From Dokdonella sp. (lineage in GTDB: Bacteria > Pseudomonadota > Gammaproteobacteria > Xanthomonadales > Rhodanobacteraceae): DNA of 64,000 nucleotides. The position numbers were made by a program, and so were the translations under genes. The first letter of the stretch is position 1, and each line of letters opens with the position of its first letter. The notes under the pieces are model-generated. The model had not been told where the DNA came from. It ran no database searches and saw only the letters and a list, made by a program, of their open reading frames with translations. This document shows, in pieces, positions 17,834 to 26,540 of the stretch. The DNA lies in the NCBI RefSeq assembly GCF_019634815.1, contig NZ_JAHCAP010000004.1, forward strand, positions 118,871 to 182,870, in the 5' to 3' direction.

Positions 17834-18949
17834 TTATTTCGTCTGCGGCACGCGCAACAGCTGCACCCTCGCGCCATCTCCGCCTCGACCGACCAGACGA
17901 TCAATGCCGATGCGGTCAAAATCGGCAAGTACGGCCCCGGCAACCGCAAGGCTGCATAGAGTGGCCGTTCGGCGGACTGGATCAACGGCGCAGGAAAGCT
18001 CGGCATCGGCATCGGCGTCGGCAAAGCGGGCATCGGCGGTTGAAGTACCGCCGCGCGACAGCAGGCTGAACTGGCGTGGCGCGGATTCGGCGTCGGACAC
18101 CAGCACCCAGCGTCCGGCGAGGTACGCAAGCGAATCAGCACTGCGCGCAAACGCAGTTCGGGCCAAGTCGAATGTGCGCAGCTTCGGGCCTGCATCGGTG
18201 TCTTCTTCGAACAGCCAGGCGCGCGCCTGCGACGGAGATTCGAACTCGATGTCCAGGCGCGGCCCGGGGCGGGCAGCAGGTTGCTTGCCGGCATCGCCGA
18301 ACAGCGCCTCGCCGTGCTGAAGTTCGAGCAGATCGACCGAGGCGACACGACCTTGCTGATGCGCGGTGCCGAAATACCAGACAGGACTGCCCTGCGCGTT
18401 GAAGCCGAAAACGTTGACCGCGAGCTGACTGCCCTGCGCCTCGATACCGACGCCACTGCCGAGGGCGATCGCCGATCCCGAGCCCTTGGACTCCCGCGGC
18501 CACCAGAAGCCGTTCTCGGGTACCGGCCCCGTGCGTCCCGGCTCTGTTTCGAAGATGCGGAACGCGAGCAGGCCGCCATTCTGGTCGCGAACCAGAAGTC
18601 GATAGACCTGCCCGCGCGGGAGGGCGCGACCGCTGAGCGCGGCGATGTCGGCGGTCAGGGTGAAGGCAAACTGACGGTGTTGCGCGCAGCCGGTCGAAGG
18701 CAGGTTCAGGCGCAGCTCGATATCGCTGCCGACCACGCTGGCACCACTGATCGTGGGGGTGCAGTTCCGCGCGGCGTTTCCGTTCAATTCGAATACCAGT
18801 GAACCCGGCGCGGATTGGAAGCTGGATGACTGCTTGGCAATGCGCACGAGCAGGCCGCCGTCGGGCGCCGCTGCCAGCATGGATGCCGGAAGCAGCAGGG
18901 CGAGTATGCCCACGGCCATGCGCAGAGGCCGGGCGAATCTTGTAAGCAT
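17834..18949 (-). CDS. Secreted protein of unknown function with a WW/GxP-W type beta repeat
   Basis: About 371 residues from ATG 18949 (MLTRFARPLRM; ATG 18958 is also possible). A clear signal peptide ends around LLPASMLAAAP. The mature protein is beta-strand rich. One segment, about residues 145-205 (NGFWWPRESKGSGSAIALG, then VNVFGFNAQGSPVWYFGTAH), resembles a beta-repeat found in many gammaproteobacterial secreted proteins (G.G..., then a strand ending G.P.WY). Two cysteine-containing regions could form disulfides. No catalytic motif is visible. The tail lies 17 bp from the convergent AhpD-like gene. Confidence 0.7.
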   Translation of the reverse strand: MLTRFARPLRMAVGILALLLPASMLAAAPDGGLLVRIAKQSSSFQSAPGSLVFELNGNAARNCTPTISGASVVGSDIELRLNLPSTGCAQHRQFAFTLTADIAALSGRALPRGQVYRLLVRDQNGGLLAFRIFETEPGRTGPVPENGFWWPRESKGSGSAIALGSGVGIEAQGSQLAVNVFGFNAQGSPVWYFGTAHQQGRVASVDLLELQHGEALFGDAGKQPAARPGPRLDIEFESPSQARAWLFEEDTDAGPKLRTFDLARTAFARSADSLAYLAGRWVLVSDAESAPRQFSLLSRGGTSTADARFADADADAELSCAVDPVRRTATLCSLAVAGAVLADFDRIGIDRLVGRGGDGARVQLLRVPQTK

Positions 18950-19111
18950 CTGGAACATTTGGGGATAATGCGCGACTGCGCCGCGCGGGACAAGACCGCG
19001 CGGCTCCAAGTTCGATCAATCTTCCCCCCGTTTCGACCTTCGGTCCTGACCGTGCGGCGATGTGCCGTCGACGCAGGCTGGAGCTGCGATCCAGGCGCCA
19101 GGAGTTTCCCA

Positions 19112-20122
19112 ATGAAGACGACAATCGCGGTGATCCGCGGTGATGGCATCGGCCCAGAGATCATGGACGCCACCCTGCATGTGCTCGATGCGCTTGGCGT
19201 CGGCCTCGACTACGAATTCGTCGATGCCGGCCTGGCCGCCTACGAAAAAACCGGTGAGCTTCTGCCGCAGGCGACGCTCGATGCAATCGCCCGTCACCGC
19301 ATCGCTCTCAAGAGTCCGCTGACCACGCCGGTGGGTGAAGGTTTCAGCTCGATCAATGTCGAATTGCGACGCCGCTTCGACCTGTATGCGAATGTGCGCC
19401 CGGCCATCTCCTTTCCCAACACGCGCTCACGCTTTCCCGAGAACGTCGATCTCATCACCGTACGCGAGAACACCGAAGGCGCGTATGCCGGCGAAGGCCA
19501 ACAGGTGTCCGAGGATGGCGCCACGGCAACCCTGATCCAGAAGATCACGCGGCGCGGTTCCGAGCGCATCGTGCGCTATGCCTTCGATTTGGCCGCACGC
19601 AGCGGCCGGCGCAAGGTCACGATCGTGCACAAGGCCAACATCCTCAAGTCGACCTCGGGCCTGTTCCTCAAGGTCGCGCGTGAAGTCGCGGCGCAGTATC
19701 CGTCGATCCAGTGCAACGAATTGATCGTCGACAATTGCTGCATGCAACTGGTGATGAAGCCAGAGCAGTTCGACGTGATCGTCACCACCAACCTGTTCGG
19801 CGACATCATCTCGGATCTTTGCGCCGGCCTGGTCGGCGGTCTGGGTCTCGCCCCGGGAGCGAACATCGGTGCCGACGCGGCGATCTTCGAAGCCGTTCAC
19901 GGCTCGGCCCCCGACATCGCCGGCAAGGGCATCGCCAATCCCTGCGCCCTGCTGCTTGGCGCGGCGCAGATGCTCGACCATCTCCAGCGCCCCGAATTGG
20001 CCGTGCGCCTGCGCACCGCAATTCGGGCCACGCTGGCCGCAGGCGATCGCCTCACGCCCGATCTGGGCGGCCAGGGGACCACCACGAGCTTCGCCGCTTC
20101 GATTGCCTCGCGGTTGAGCTGA
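19112..20122 (+). CDS. icd: NAD-dependent isocitrate dehydrogenase (xanthomonad type)
   Basis: A 336-residue beta-decarboxylating dehydrogenase of the isocitrate/isopropylmalate family, which oxidises isocitrate to 2-oxoglutarate in the TCA cycle. Seen: IRGDGIGPEI, the substrate loop SPLTTPVGEGFSSINVELRR, TVRENTEGAYAGEG, the catalytic Lys/Asp regions (VHKANILKSTSGLF; NLFGDIISDLCAGL) and the cofactor region AVHGSAPDIAGKG. The short length matches the NAD-linked enzyme of Xanthomonas and not the 416-residue NADP enzyme of E. coli. Start ATG 19112 has AGGAG nine bases upstream; the open frame continues upstream without a better start. Confidence 0.92.
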   Translation: MKTTIAVIRGDGIGPEIMDATLHVLDALGVGLDYEFVDAGLAAYEKTGELLPQATLDAIARHRIALKSPLTTPVGEGFSSINVELRRRFDLYANVRPAISFPNTRSRFPENVDLITVRENTEGAYAGEGQQVSEDGATATLIQKITRRGSERIVRYAFDLAARSGRRKVTIVHKANILKSTSGLFLKVAREVAAQYPSIQCNELIVDNCCMQLVMKPEQFDVIVTTNLFGDIISDLCAGLVGGLGLAPGANIGADAAIFEAVHGSAPDIAGKGIANPCALLLGAAQMLDHLQRPELAVRLRTAIRATLAAGDRLTPDLGGQGTTTSFAASIASRLS

Positions 20123-20145
20123 TTCGCTAACACGGAATCCGAGCC

Positions 20146-20267
20146 GTGTTGCATTTTGGAGACGCCTGATGGTGGGCAGGGGCTTGCATCCGCCGCGGGA
20201 AATGTGCCGGAAATGTGCGATTTTGCTTGCTTTTTGGATACGCGGCGCTTGACTTGTGTTGCATTTT
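20146..20267 (+). repeat. Direct and tandem repeats upstream of the outer-membrane protein gene
   Basis: GTGTTGCATTTT occurs exactly at 20146-20157 and 20256-20267. Between them GGAAATGTGC occurs twice at 20198-20207 and 20209-20218, with an 11-bp period, one helical turn. A TTGACT sequence at 20249-20254 could be a -35 box. The arrangement suggests a regulated promoter for the gene at 20324, but this is inference. Confidence 0.45.
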
Positions 20268-20323
20268 CGCCAACGATAGCTCGTCATCGCAGCAACACCT
20301 TCCAAATGGGGCCGCCGCAAGGC

Positions 20324-21493
20324 ATGCGGACGCAACGCAACAAATCAGGGAGATGGATGGGAGCGCTCGGCACAGGGCTGGCGCTTCCGTTCTTTTGCGC
20401 GTCGCTGCAGGCTTCGCCCACTCCCGGCGCCGATGCCATGCAGGCAGCCGCCAGTTCATCGGTCATGTCGCGCTGGCACGATTACGCACGGGCGAGCATC
20501 ACACCCCGGTTTTCGTGGGCATTGCAGCCGCAGGCCTTTGCAGTGCCCGATGTGCGCGACAGCTATTTCGAAGCACCCGAGCGCCCTTCGCTTCTTGGAG
20601 CGCTCGGCAATGGTCCAAGCCGGATCGCGGTGTCGGTGGCCACCGGCCTGGTCGCCGATACGCCAAGCGTCGTGCCGGCACAATCCTCGCAATTCTCGGC
20701 CCTGCCGTCAGCCGGCTTGCAGCGCACCGTGGTTGCGCCGAGCCTGGTGACGCGCTGGGGCGATGCCGGGTCGGTCAGGCTGACCGGAATCCTTGCCTAT
20801 CAGCGTTTCGCCAGCATCGACATCGGCACCAGTTCCGGTTGGAGCCAGCTTGCGGCGCCGGTGAGTTCCTCGTACGGCGCCGGTGCGCGCGTCGACTTCG
20901 ATAACTGGCTCGGCGAGCGCTTGCGCTGGAATGTCGGCGTGCAGTCCCGCGTCGGCATGAGTCCGATGTCCAATTACCGCGGCGTGTTTGCCGACAGCGG
21001 CGATTTCGACATCCCGGCCAGCGCCTCGGCTTCGGTCAACTGGCTGCTGACGCCGGATTTCTCGCTCGATGCCGGCGTGCAGCGCGTGCAGTACAGCACG
21101 ATCAAGCCGTTTGCCAGCACCAATCTGCCGCGTCGCTTCCTCGCCCTGCTCGGTGACAGCTCGAGCCCGGTGTTTGCCTGGCGCGATCTGGATATCTACA
21201 GCGTCGGTTGGACTTGGCACCAATCCGAAATCGGCAACCTGCAGATGCGCTACACCACGCGCCAGCAGCCGGTGCCGACGTCGCGCCTGCTCGCCGACGC
21301 CCTCGATCCGGTTACCGCCAAGCGCATGCTCGCGCTCGGCTGGTGGCGGTCGTTTGGCCCGTGGAACCAGCTCAGCCTTCAGGCCAGCTATGCGAGTTCT
21401 CCGTACTATCTGCTGATGCCGACCTATGTCGCGCATGACGATGCGATGGCCGGTCGTTTCGAATTCCAGGCATGGTGGACGTCGCGGTTCTGA
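20324..21493 (+). CDS. Putative outer-membrane beta-barrel protein
   Basis: About 389 residues from ATG 20324 (ATG 20306 also possible). An Arg-rich N-terminus and hydrophobic stretch (MGALGTGLALPFFCASLQA) form a signal peptide. The remainder alternates amphipathic strands with aromatic residues at their ends (FASIDIGTSSGWSQL; WRDLDIYSVGWTWHQSE; ISLQASYAS-like LSLQASYASSPYYL) and ends in WTSRF, a C-terminal aromatic typical of BAM-inserted porins. I could not name the family. The long upstream region with repeats suggests that its expression is regulated. Confidence 0.65.
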   Translation: MRTQRNKSGRWMGALGTGLALPFFCASLQASPTPGADAMQAAASSSVMSRWHDYARASITPRFSWALQPQAFAVPDVRDSYFEAPERPSLLGALGNGPSRIAVSVATGLVADTPSVVPAQSSQFSALPSAGLQRTVVAPSLVTRWGDAGSVRLTGILAYQRFASIDIGTSSGWSQLAAPVSSSYGAGARVDFDNWLGERLRWNVGVQSRVGMSPMSNYRGVFADSGDFDIPASASASVNWLLTPDFSLDAGVQRVQYSTIKPFASTNLPRRFLALLGDSSSPVFAWRDLDIYSVGWTWHQSEIGNLQMRYTTRQQPVPTSRLLADALDPVTAKRMLALGWWRSFGPWNQLSLQASYASSPYYLLMPTYVAHDDAMAGRFEFQAWWTSRF

Positions 21494-21554
21494 GCGCGTG
21501 ACGGCCGCTGCCCGCGGCCGCGCTTGTGCTGTTTAAGATTCAGCAGGGCCTTGC

Positions 21555-21579
21555 CGCGGCGGGCACGTGGCCCGCCGCG
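21555..21579. terminator. Hairpin between convergent genes
   Basis: Ten-bp stem CGCGGCGGGC / GCCCGCCGCG (21555-21564 and 21570-21579) with a five-base loop, placed between the stop of the outer-membrane gene and that of the PIN-PhoH gene. There is no T tract, so intrinsic termination is uncertain. Confidence 0.4.
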
Positions 21580-21587
21580 CTGCGTGC

Positions 21588-22985
21588 TTACAGGACTTCC
21601 GATGCGTAGTCGGCCAGACGCGAACGCTCACCGCGGCGCAGGGTCACGTGCGCGCTGTGCTCCCAACTCTTGAAGCGGTCGACCGCATAGGTCAGGCCCG
21701 AAGTCGTCTCGGTGAGATAGGGCGTATCGATCTGTTCGACGTTGCCGAGGCAGATGATCTTGCTGCCGGGGCCGGCGCGCGTGATCAAGGTCTTCATCTG
21801 CTTGGGCGTCATGTTCTGCGCTTCGTCGATGATCACGTAACGGTTGAGGAAAGTGCGTCCGCGCATGAAGTTCATCGAGCGGATCTTGATGCGCGAGGTC
21901 AGCAGGTCATTGGTGGCAGCGCGGCCCCAGGCGCTGTTTTCCTGCGGATTGGTCAGCACTTCCAGGTTGTCGGTGAGGGCGCCCATCCACGGCGTCATCT
22001 TTTCTTCTTCGGTGCCAGGCAGGAAGCCGATGTCCTCACCGACTGACACGGTCGCGCGCGTCATGATGATTTCGCGGTAACGCTGCTGGTCCATCACCTG
22101 CGCCAGCCCGGCCGCCAGTGCCAGCAAGGTCTTGCCGGTGCCGGCGGTGCCAAGCAGGGTGACAAAGTCGATTTCGGGATTCATCAGCGAATTGAGCGCG
22201 AAATTCTGCTCGCGGTTGCGCGCCTGAATGCCCCACACGGTATGCGAGCCGTGGCGGTAGTCGTCGACGATGCGCAGCAATGCCTTCTTGTCCTTGACCT
22301 GCTGCACGCACAACTCGACCTCGTCGTCGCCGGCCAGATAGAGGTTCTCGTTGGGATGCCAGTCCTCGCCCTTGCGCATGCGCACTTCGTAGTAGGTGTG
22401 ACCACGTTCGGTCCACGAGCGCAGTTCCGGGTGACGATCCCAGAAATCGGCTGCGAGCTGGCTGACGCCGTTGTAAAGCAGGCTGAAATCATCGAGCGCG
22501 CGGTCGTTCTCGTAGTCTTCGGCCGGGATCGCGTGGATCTTGGCCTTGATGCGCAGGTTGATGTCCTTGGACACCAGCACCACGGCCTCGCGCGGTCGCG
22601 AATGGCGCAGGCTGACGATCGCGGCGAGGATCAGGTTGTCGGGCAGGGTGTGGGTGGCACGCTTGTCGGCGACGACGTGGGCGGTGGTCTGGAAATAGAG
22701 CCTTCCCGGCTTGCCGCGACGCCCAAGCTGCAGACCCTGCGGCATGCGCAGCTCGACGCCTTCCTCGATCGGGCGACCATTGGCGCTGACCATGAGCTCG
22801 TTGAGGAAACGGCTCACCTGGCGCGCGTTGCGTGAGGTTTCCGAGGTGCCCTTCTTGGCGGCGTCGAGTTCCTCGAGCACGGTCATCGGGATGAACACGT
22901 CATGTTCCTCGAAGCGGAACAGCGCGGTCGGGTCGTGCATGAGCACATTGGTGTCGAGTACGTAGATGCGCTTGCCTCGGGTCAT
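21588..22985 (-). CDS. PIN-PhoH fusion ATPase (PhoH2 type)
   Basis: A 465-residue protein. Residues 1-140 are a PIN nuclease domain with acidic residues in YVLDTNVLMHDP, EELDAAKKG and LVSKDINLR. The C-terminal half is a PhoH-type ATPase with Walker A GTAGTGKTLLALA and Walker B YVIIDEAQNMTPKQM. Such proteins are described as RNA helicase/RNases (PhoH2). Start ATG 22985 (MTRGKRIYVLD) with AAGGG upstream. Bcp is encoded upstream on the same strand with an 83-bp gap. Confidence 0.92.
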   Translation of the reverse strand: MTRGKRIYVLDTNVLMHDPTALFRFEEHDVFIPMTVLEELDAAKKGTSETSRNARQVSRFLNELMVSANGRPIEEGVELRMPQGLQLGRRGKPGRLYFQTTAHVVADKRATHTLPDNLILAAIVSLRHSRPREAVVLVSKDINLRIKAKIHAIPAEDYENDRALDDFSLLYNGVSQLAADFWDRHPELRSWTERGHTYYEVRMRKGEDWHPNENLYLAGDDEVELCVQQVKDKKALLRIVDDYRHGSHTVWGIQARNREQNFALNSLMNPEIDFVTLLGTAGTGKTLLALAAGLAQVMDQQRYREIIMTRATVSVGEDIGFLPGTEEEKMTPWMGALTDNLEVLTNPQENSAWGRAATNDLLTSRIKIRSMNFMRGRTFLNRYVIIDEAQNMTPKQMKTLITRAGPGSKIICLGNVEQIDTPYLTETTSGLTYAVDRFKSWEHSAHVTLRRGERSRLADYASEVL

Positions 22986-23068
22986 GCGGCGCCCTTGTCG
23001 GAAGTTGGATGGATTGGAGGTGCCGCGGGTACGCGGCGGATTGGAAGCCTGGCGCGCGCGTGGCGTGG

Positions 23069-23530
23069 TCACGGGTGGCTGAGCCGCTCCAGCACGGCAT
23101 CGACATGACCGGGCACCTTGACGTTGCGCCATTGTGCAACCAGCACGCCTTCGGAATCGATGAGGAAACTGCTGCGGATCACGCCGACGAACTTGCGTCC
23201 GTACAGCGTCTTCTCGCCGAGCACACCGAAGGCTTTGCACCAGGACTCGTCGCTGTCGGCGACCAGCGGGAAAGGCAAGTCGTGCTTGGCGCGGAAGCGT
23301 GCATGCGAGGCCACCGAATCACGCGATACGCCGATGATCGCGCAGGCGAATTTGCGGAAGCGGGCTTGCTGGTCGCGGAACGCGATCGCCTCGTTGGTGC
23401 AGCCGGGCGTGTTGTCCTTGGGGTAGAAATAGACCAGACAGTGCGCTCCGCGCAGATCCGCCAACGCCAGTGTCGTACCGTCGTCGATGACGCCGCGCAG
23501 ACGGGGAACCTTCTTGCCGATTTCGAGCAT
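23069..23530 (-). CDS. bcp: Thioredoxin-dependent peroxiredoxin (Bcp/PrxQ)
   Basis: A 153-residue peroxiredoxin that reduces hydroperoxides. The peroxidatic Cys is in YPKDNTPGCTNEAIAF; in many Bcp proteins a resolving Cys follows five residues later, but here that position is Ala (CTNEA), so this belongs to the variant lacking the helix-2 resolving Cys. Other signatures: GVSRDSVASHARF and FLIDSEG. It is the middle gene of a gcvR-bcp run, two bases after the gcvR stop. Confidence 0.93.
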   Translation of the reverse strand: MLEIGKKVPRLRGVIDDGTTLALADLRGAHCLVYFYPKDNTPGCTNEAIAFRDQQARFRKFACAIIGVSRDSVASHARFRAKHDLPFPLVADSDESWCKAFGVLGEKTLYGRKFVGVIRSSFLIDSEGVLVAQWRNVKVPGHVDAVLERLSHP

Positions 23531-23532
23531 GG

Positions 23533-24120
23533 TCAGAATTTCATCGGGTCCATGATGGCATCGAGGTTGAGTCCGTCGCAGAACTCGAGGAAGTCGTCAC
23601 GCAATGCGGCAATGTGCATCGTGTTGGGAATCCCGATTGTGATCTGGGCAGAAAACATGTCTGCGCCCGTCTGCATTGCGCGGTAGCGCGTCGATTGCAG
23701 CTGTTCGATGGTGATTGATTGGCGCGCGAAGAATTCGGCGAGCTGGAACAGTACGCCCGGCTTGTCGGCGGCAATCACCTCGACCACGTAGGGCAGCAGG
23801 CTTGCCTGGGGCTCGCGTGCGCTGGTGCGGAAATGGGTCAGGTGCAGCGCGCCGTCGCGATCGAGGCGACCCAGCGCGTTCTCGAGCTTGGCGATCGCAT
23901 CCCAGGCGCCTTGGGCGAGTGCAAGAACATGCAGCTCGTTGCCGAGCGTGCTCACGCGCGCCTCGGCGACGTTGCAGCCGCATTCGGCGATGCGTTTGCT
24001 CAAGGCAAGGAAGGGCGACTGACCGGGTGTGCCGAAGGCGCTGATCAGCAGATGATTCTCGCTCGATGTCGGGCGCGGGCCCGCACTGGCCGCCGGAGTC
24101 TGCTTGCCTGCCTGCTTCAC
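23533..24120 (-). CDS. gcvR: Glycine cleavage system repressor-like double ACT-domain protein
   Basis: About 195 residues starting at GTG 24120 (KQAGKQTPA). Two ACT domains are visible: residues about 22-95 (NHLLISAFGTPGQSPFLALS) and 110-190 (LPYVVEVIAADKPGVLFQLA, then QITIGIPNTMHIAALRDDFL). GcvR-like proteins bind amino acids and modulate GcvA. No ACT-linked catalytic domain is present. Divergent from dapA, with bcp immediately downstream, a common xanthomonad arrangement. Confidence 0.82.
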   Translation of the reverse strand: MKQAGKQTPAASAGPRPTSSENHLLISAFGTPGQSPFLALSKRIAECGCNVAEARVSTLGNELHVLALAQGAWDAIAKLENALGRLDRDGALHLTHFRTSAREPQASLLPYVVEVIAADKPGVLFQLAEFFARQSITIEQLQSTRYRAMQTGADMFSAQITIGIPNTMHIAALRDDFLEFCDGLNLDAIMDPMKF

Positions 24121-24321
24121 GTCACCGTTGCCTGCACGTCCGAAGATGGATGTTGCGCGGTCAGAATACTGGTGCGCCGCGGGGCTCGCAAGCCGAAACC
24201 GCGAGCTGCGGATGGATGCGCATCGAATGATGTTTGCGCTGGGCTTTTCCACCTTTCATGCGTGGACTTGGCGCGGCAATGGCTCGTACCATGGTCAGCT
24301 TGGCATCATCAGGTTGTGCCC

Positions 24322-25221
24322 ATGTCCCTGTCCGGCAGCATCTGCGCATTGGCCACGCCGTTTCACTCGCGTGATGACACGATTGACGGCGCGGCGCTGC
24401 AGCGCCTGATCGATCTGCAAGTTGCCGGCGGTACGCGCGCCTTGGTGGTTGCCGGTTCCACCGGTGAGGCGGCGGCGCTCGATGAAGCCGAGTTCAGTCA
24501 GTTGCTGGCGTTGGCCGTGCGGCACATCGGCCAGCGCGTGCCGAGCATTGCCGGCACCGGCCAGTCGGGAACGCAACGCACGATTGCACAGACCCGTCGC
24601 GCGCGTGATGCCGGCATCGAGTATGCGCTGGTGGTGGCGCCTGCCTACGTACGTCCGACCCAGGAAGGGATGTATCGGCATTTCTGTGAAGTCGCCGATC
24701 ACGGTGGCCTGCCGGTGATGCTCTACAACGTGCCTTCGCGCACGGCCTGCGACCTGTTGCCTGAAACCGTGGCGCGCCTGACCGCGCATGGCAACATCAT
24801 CGGCATCAAGGAAGCCGTGGCCGATCCTGCGCGCATGCAGGCCTTGTTGCCCTTGCGCAGCGAGCGGTTCTCGGTGTTCTCTGGTGATGACGGCAGTGCC
24901 ACATCGGCGATGCTGGCCGGCGCGGATGGTGTGGTCTCGGTTGCCGCCAATGTCGATCCGGCACGCATGGCCCGACTGGCGGAGGCCTGTGCCGACCATT
25001 CCGAGGTGGCGGCCGTGCTGGAGCGCGAACTGCAGCCGTTGTTCACGCTGCTCGGCTGCGAGCCCAATCCCATCCCGCTCAAGTGGTGCCTGTCGCGCAT
25101 GGGGATCGGCGAACCGCACCTGCGGCTGCCCTTGCTTCCCCTCGGCACGCGCCACCACGCGCATGCGGATTCGGTGCTTGTGGGCCTGGGACTGGTCGAG
25201 CCGGCTGCCGTGGTCGGGTAG
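24322..25221 (+). CDS. dapA: 4-hydroxy-tetrahydrodipicolinate synthase
   Basis: A 299-residue class I aldolase that condenses pyruvate with aspartate semialdehyde in lysine and diaminopimelate synthesis. Seen: AGSTGEAAAL (the usual GTTGE is GSTGE here), the catalytic Tyr in VMLYNVPSRTACDL, and the Schiff-base Lys in NIIGIKEAVADPARM. The product is a typical tetrameric-type DapA length. Start ATG 24322. It is followed six bases later by bamC, as in E. coli. Confidence 0.95.
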   Translation: MSLSGSICALATPFHSRDDTIDGAALQRLIDLQVAGGTRALVVAGSTGEAAALDEAEFSQLLALAVRHIGQRVPSIAGTGQSGTQRTIAQTRRARDAGIEYALVVAPAYVRPTQEGMYRHFCEVADHGGLPVMLYNVPSRTACDLLPETVARLTAHGNIIGIKEAVADPARMQALLPLRSERFSVFSGDDGSATSAMLAGADGVVSVAANVDPARMARLAEACADHSEVAAVLERELQPLFTLLGCEPNPIPLKWCLSRMGIGEPHLRLPLLPLGTRHHAHADSVLVGLGLVEPAAVVG

Positions 25222-25227
25222 ACTACG

Positions 25228-25899
25228 ATGATTCACCGACGACGGGATCGACCTGTGAGACGCGCCACCATTGCCTTGCCTGCCGCGATTGCGGCCACCC
25301 TGCTGCTTGCCGGTTGCGGCTATTTCACCCGCCAGTCCGACCGTCGCGCGAACGAATACAAGAGCGCGCAGGAAACCCGCCCGCTTGAAGTGCCGCCTGG
25401 TCTGGATACACCAAATGGCAACTCGGCTCTGGTGGTTCCGGCGGCAGGATCGCCGTCGCCGATGATGCGCAACGCCAGCGCGGAATCCGTGCCGCCGATG
25501 TCCGCCGTGGAGGGGGCGCCGCCCACCGCGATGGGCGCTGCGGGAGGCACCAGCCTCAGTGGCGATGGATTGGACGTGAACGACACGGTGGCGAGTACCT
25601 GGTCACGCGTCGGGCTTGCGCTCGAGCGCTCGGGCGCAGCCAAGGTGCTCGGACGGGATGAGTCGGCCAGCACCTACACGATCGAGACGACCGGCCAAAC
25701 CACGGTGCGCTCGGGTTGGTTCAAGCGCGCAATCACCCTGGGCCGTGCCGGCAACAAGGTGACGGCAAAAGTCGAGCTGACGGTGCGTGTCGCCGCCAGC
25801 GGCAGCGGCAGTCGCGTCAGCGTCGAGGGGGCCGACAACGAAGCATCCCGCGATGCTGCGCGCGCCTTGCTGCAGACTTTGCGCGAGCGCCTGTCCTGA
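25228..25899 (+). CDS. bamC: Outer membrane protein assembly lipoprotein BamC-like
   Basis: A 223-residue lipoprotein with the lipobox LLLAGCG and a hallmark N-terminal unstructured segment (NEYKSAQETRPLEVPPGLDT) that in BamC binds BamD. A helix-grip domain follows (DVNDTVASTWSRVGLALERS), of which only one copy is evident; E. coli BamC has two, so this protein is shorter. GTG 25255 is an alternative start. Coupled to dapA. Confidence 0.85.
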   Translation: MIHRRRDRPVRRATIALPAAIAATLLLAGCGYFTRQSDRRANEYKSAQETRPLEVPPGLDTPNGNSALVVPAAGSPSPMMRNASAESVPPMSAVEGAPPTAMGAAGGTSLSGDGLDVNDTVASTWSRVGLALERSGAAKVLGRDESASTYTIETTGQTTVRSGWFKRAITLGRAGNKVTAKVELTVRVAASGSGSRVSVEGADNEASRDAARALLQTLRERLS

Positions 25900-25909
25900 G
25901 ATCGGGAGA

Positions 25910-25930
25910 CTGCGACCGCTTGTGTCGCAG
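25910..25930. terminator. Hairpin between convergent bamC and ferredoxin genes
   Basis: Seven-bp stem CTGCGAC / GTCGCAG (25910-25916, 25924-25930) with a seven-base loop and no T tract. Possible bidirectional termination signal. Confidence 0.35.
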
Positions 25931-25947
25931 CCGTGCCGCAAGGGGCT

Positions 25948-26271
25948 TCAGCGCTGCAGCAGTGCGCGCTTGTCGGGTTTGCCGTCCCATTCGACGGCAT
26001 CGGCAGGCGCTTCGATGCGCTCACTCAGCACGGGCCAGAGTTTGGCCAGTTCGGCATTGAGCGAAATGAAGACTTCCTGCCCGGCAGGCACGTCATCCTC
26101 TGGATAAATTGCATGCGCCGGGCACTCTGGTTCGCACAAGGTGCAGTCGATGCATTCTTCGGGATCGATCACGAGGAAATTCGGCCCGGCATGAAAACAG
26201 TCGACCGGACAGACCTCGACACAGTCGGTGTACTTGCACTTGATGCAATTCTCGGTGACGACGAAGGGCAT
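25948..26271 (-). CDS. fdxA: 7Fe ferredoxin (FdxA)
   Basis: A 107-residue ferredoxin with [18 protein letters not shown] for the 3Fe-4S cluster and part of the 4Fe-4S cluster, and [16 protein letters not shown] for the other. A C-terminal extension of about 45 residues is typical of the Azotobacter FdI/FdxA type. Cytoplasmic electron carrier; partner unknown. It is transcribed in the same direction as, and downstream of, the tRNA-Glu gene. Confidence 0.95.
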   Translation of the reverse strand: MPFVVTENCIKCKYTDCVEVCPVDCFHAGPNFLVIDPEECIDCTLCEPECPAHAIYPEDDVPAGQEVFISLNAELAKLWPVLSERIEAPADAVEWDGKPDKRALLQR

Positions 26272-26390
26272 GACGGCTGGGTTCGATCCGGTTTTCGGCT
26301 GCGGGATCGCCGGCGGAAACGCGGCCGACGCTGCGCGGATGCGGCCATTTCGGGCGATCGATCCGATCGTTCCTGGCCGCGCGCTGCGAC

Positions 26391-26466
26391 TGGCGCTCCC
26401 TACGAGGTTCGAACTCGTGTTCCCGCCTTGAGAGGGCGGTGTCCTGGGCCACTAGACGAAGGGAGC
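26391..26466 (-). tRNA. tRNA-Glu (anticodon CTC)
   Basis: On the minus strand the sequence starts GCTCCCTTCGTCTAG and ends in an encoded CCA. Acceptor stem GCTCCCT pairs with AGGGAGC, discriminator G. The anticodon arm has the stem CCGCC/GGCGG with the loop CTCTCAA, hence anticodon CTC. The T arm contains the GTTCGAA loop. The cloverleaf is complete. Confidence 0.93.
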
Positions 26467-26490
26467 GTCTTGGGAATCGCGGGGCCGCGT

Positions 26491-26518
26491 AGTATAACGA
26501 ATGCGCAACGAGCGGCAA
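26491..26518 (-). promoter_or_regulatory. Promoter of tRNA-Glu
   Basis: On the minus strand TTGCCG (26513-26518) is followed after 16 bases by TATACT (26491-26496), 24 bases before the tRNA 5' end. A good sigma-70 match. Confidence 0.7.
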
Positions 26519-26540
26519 CGTACCCGATGGCGAGCAGCGG

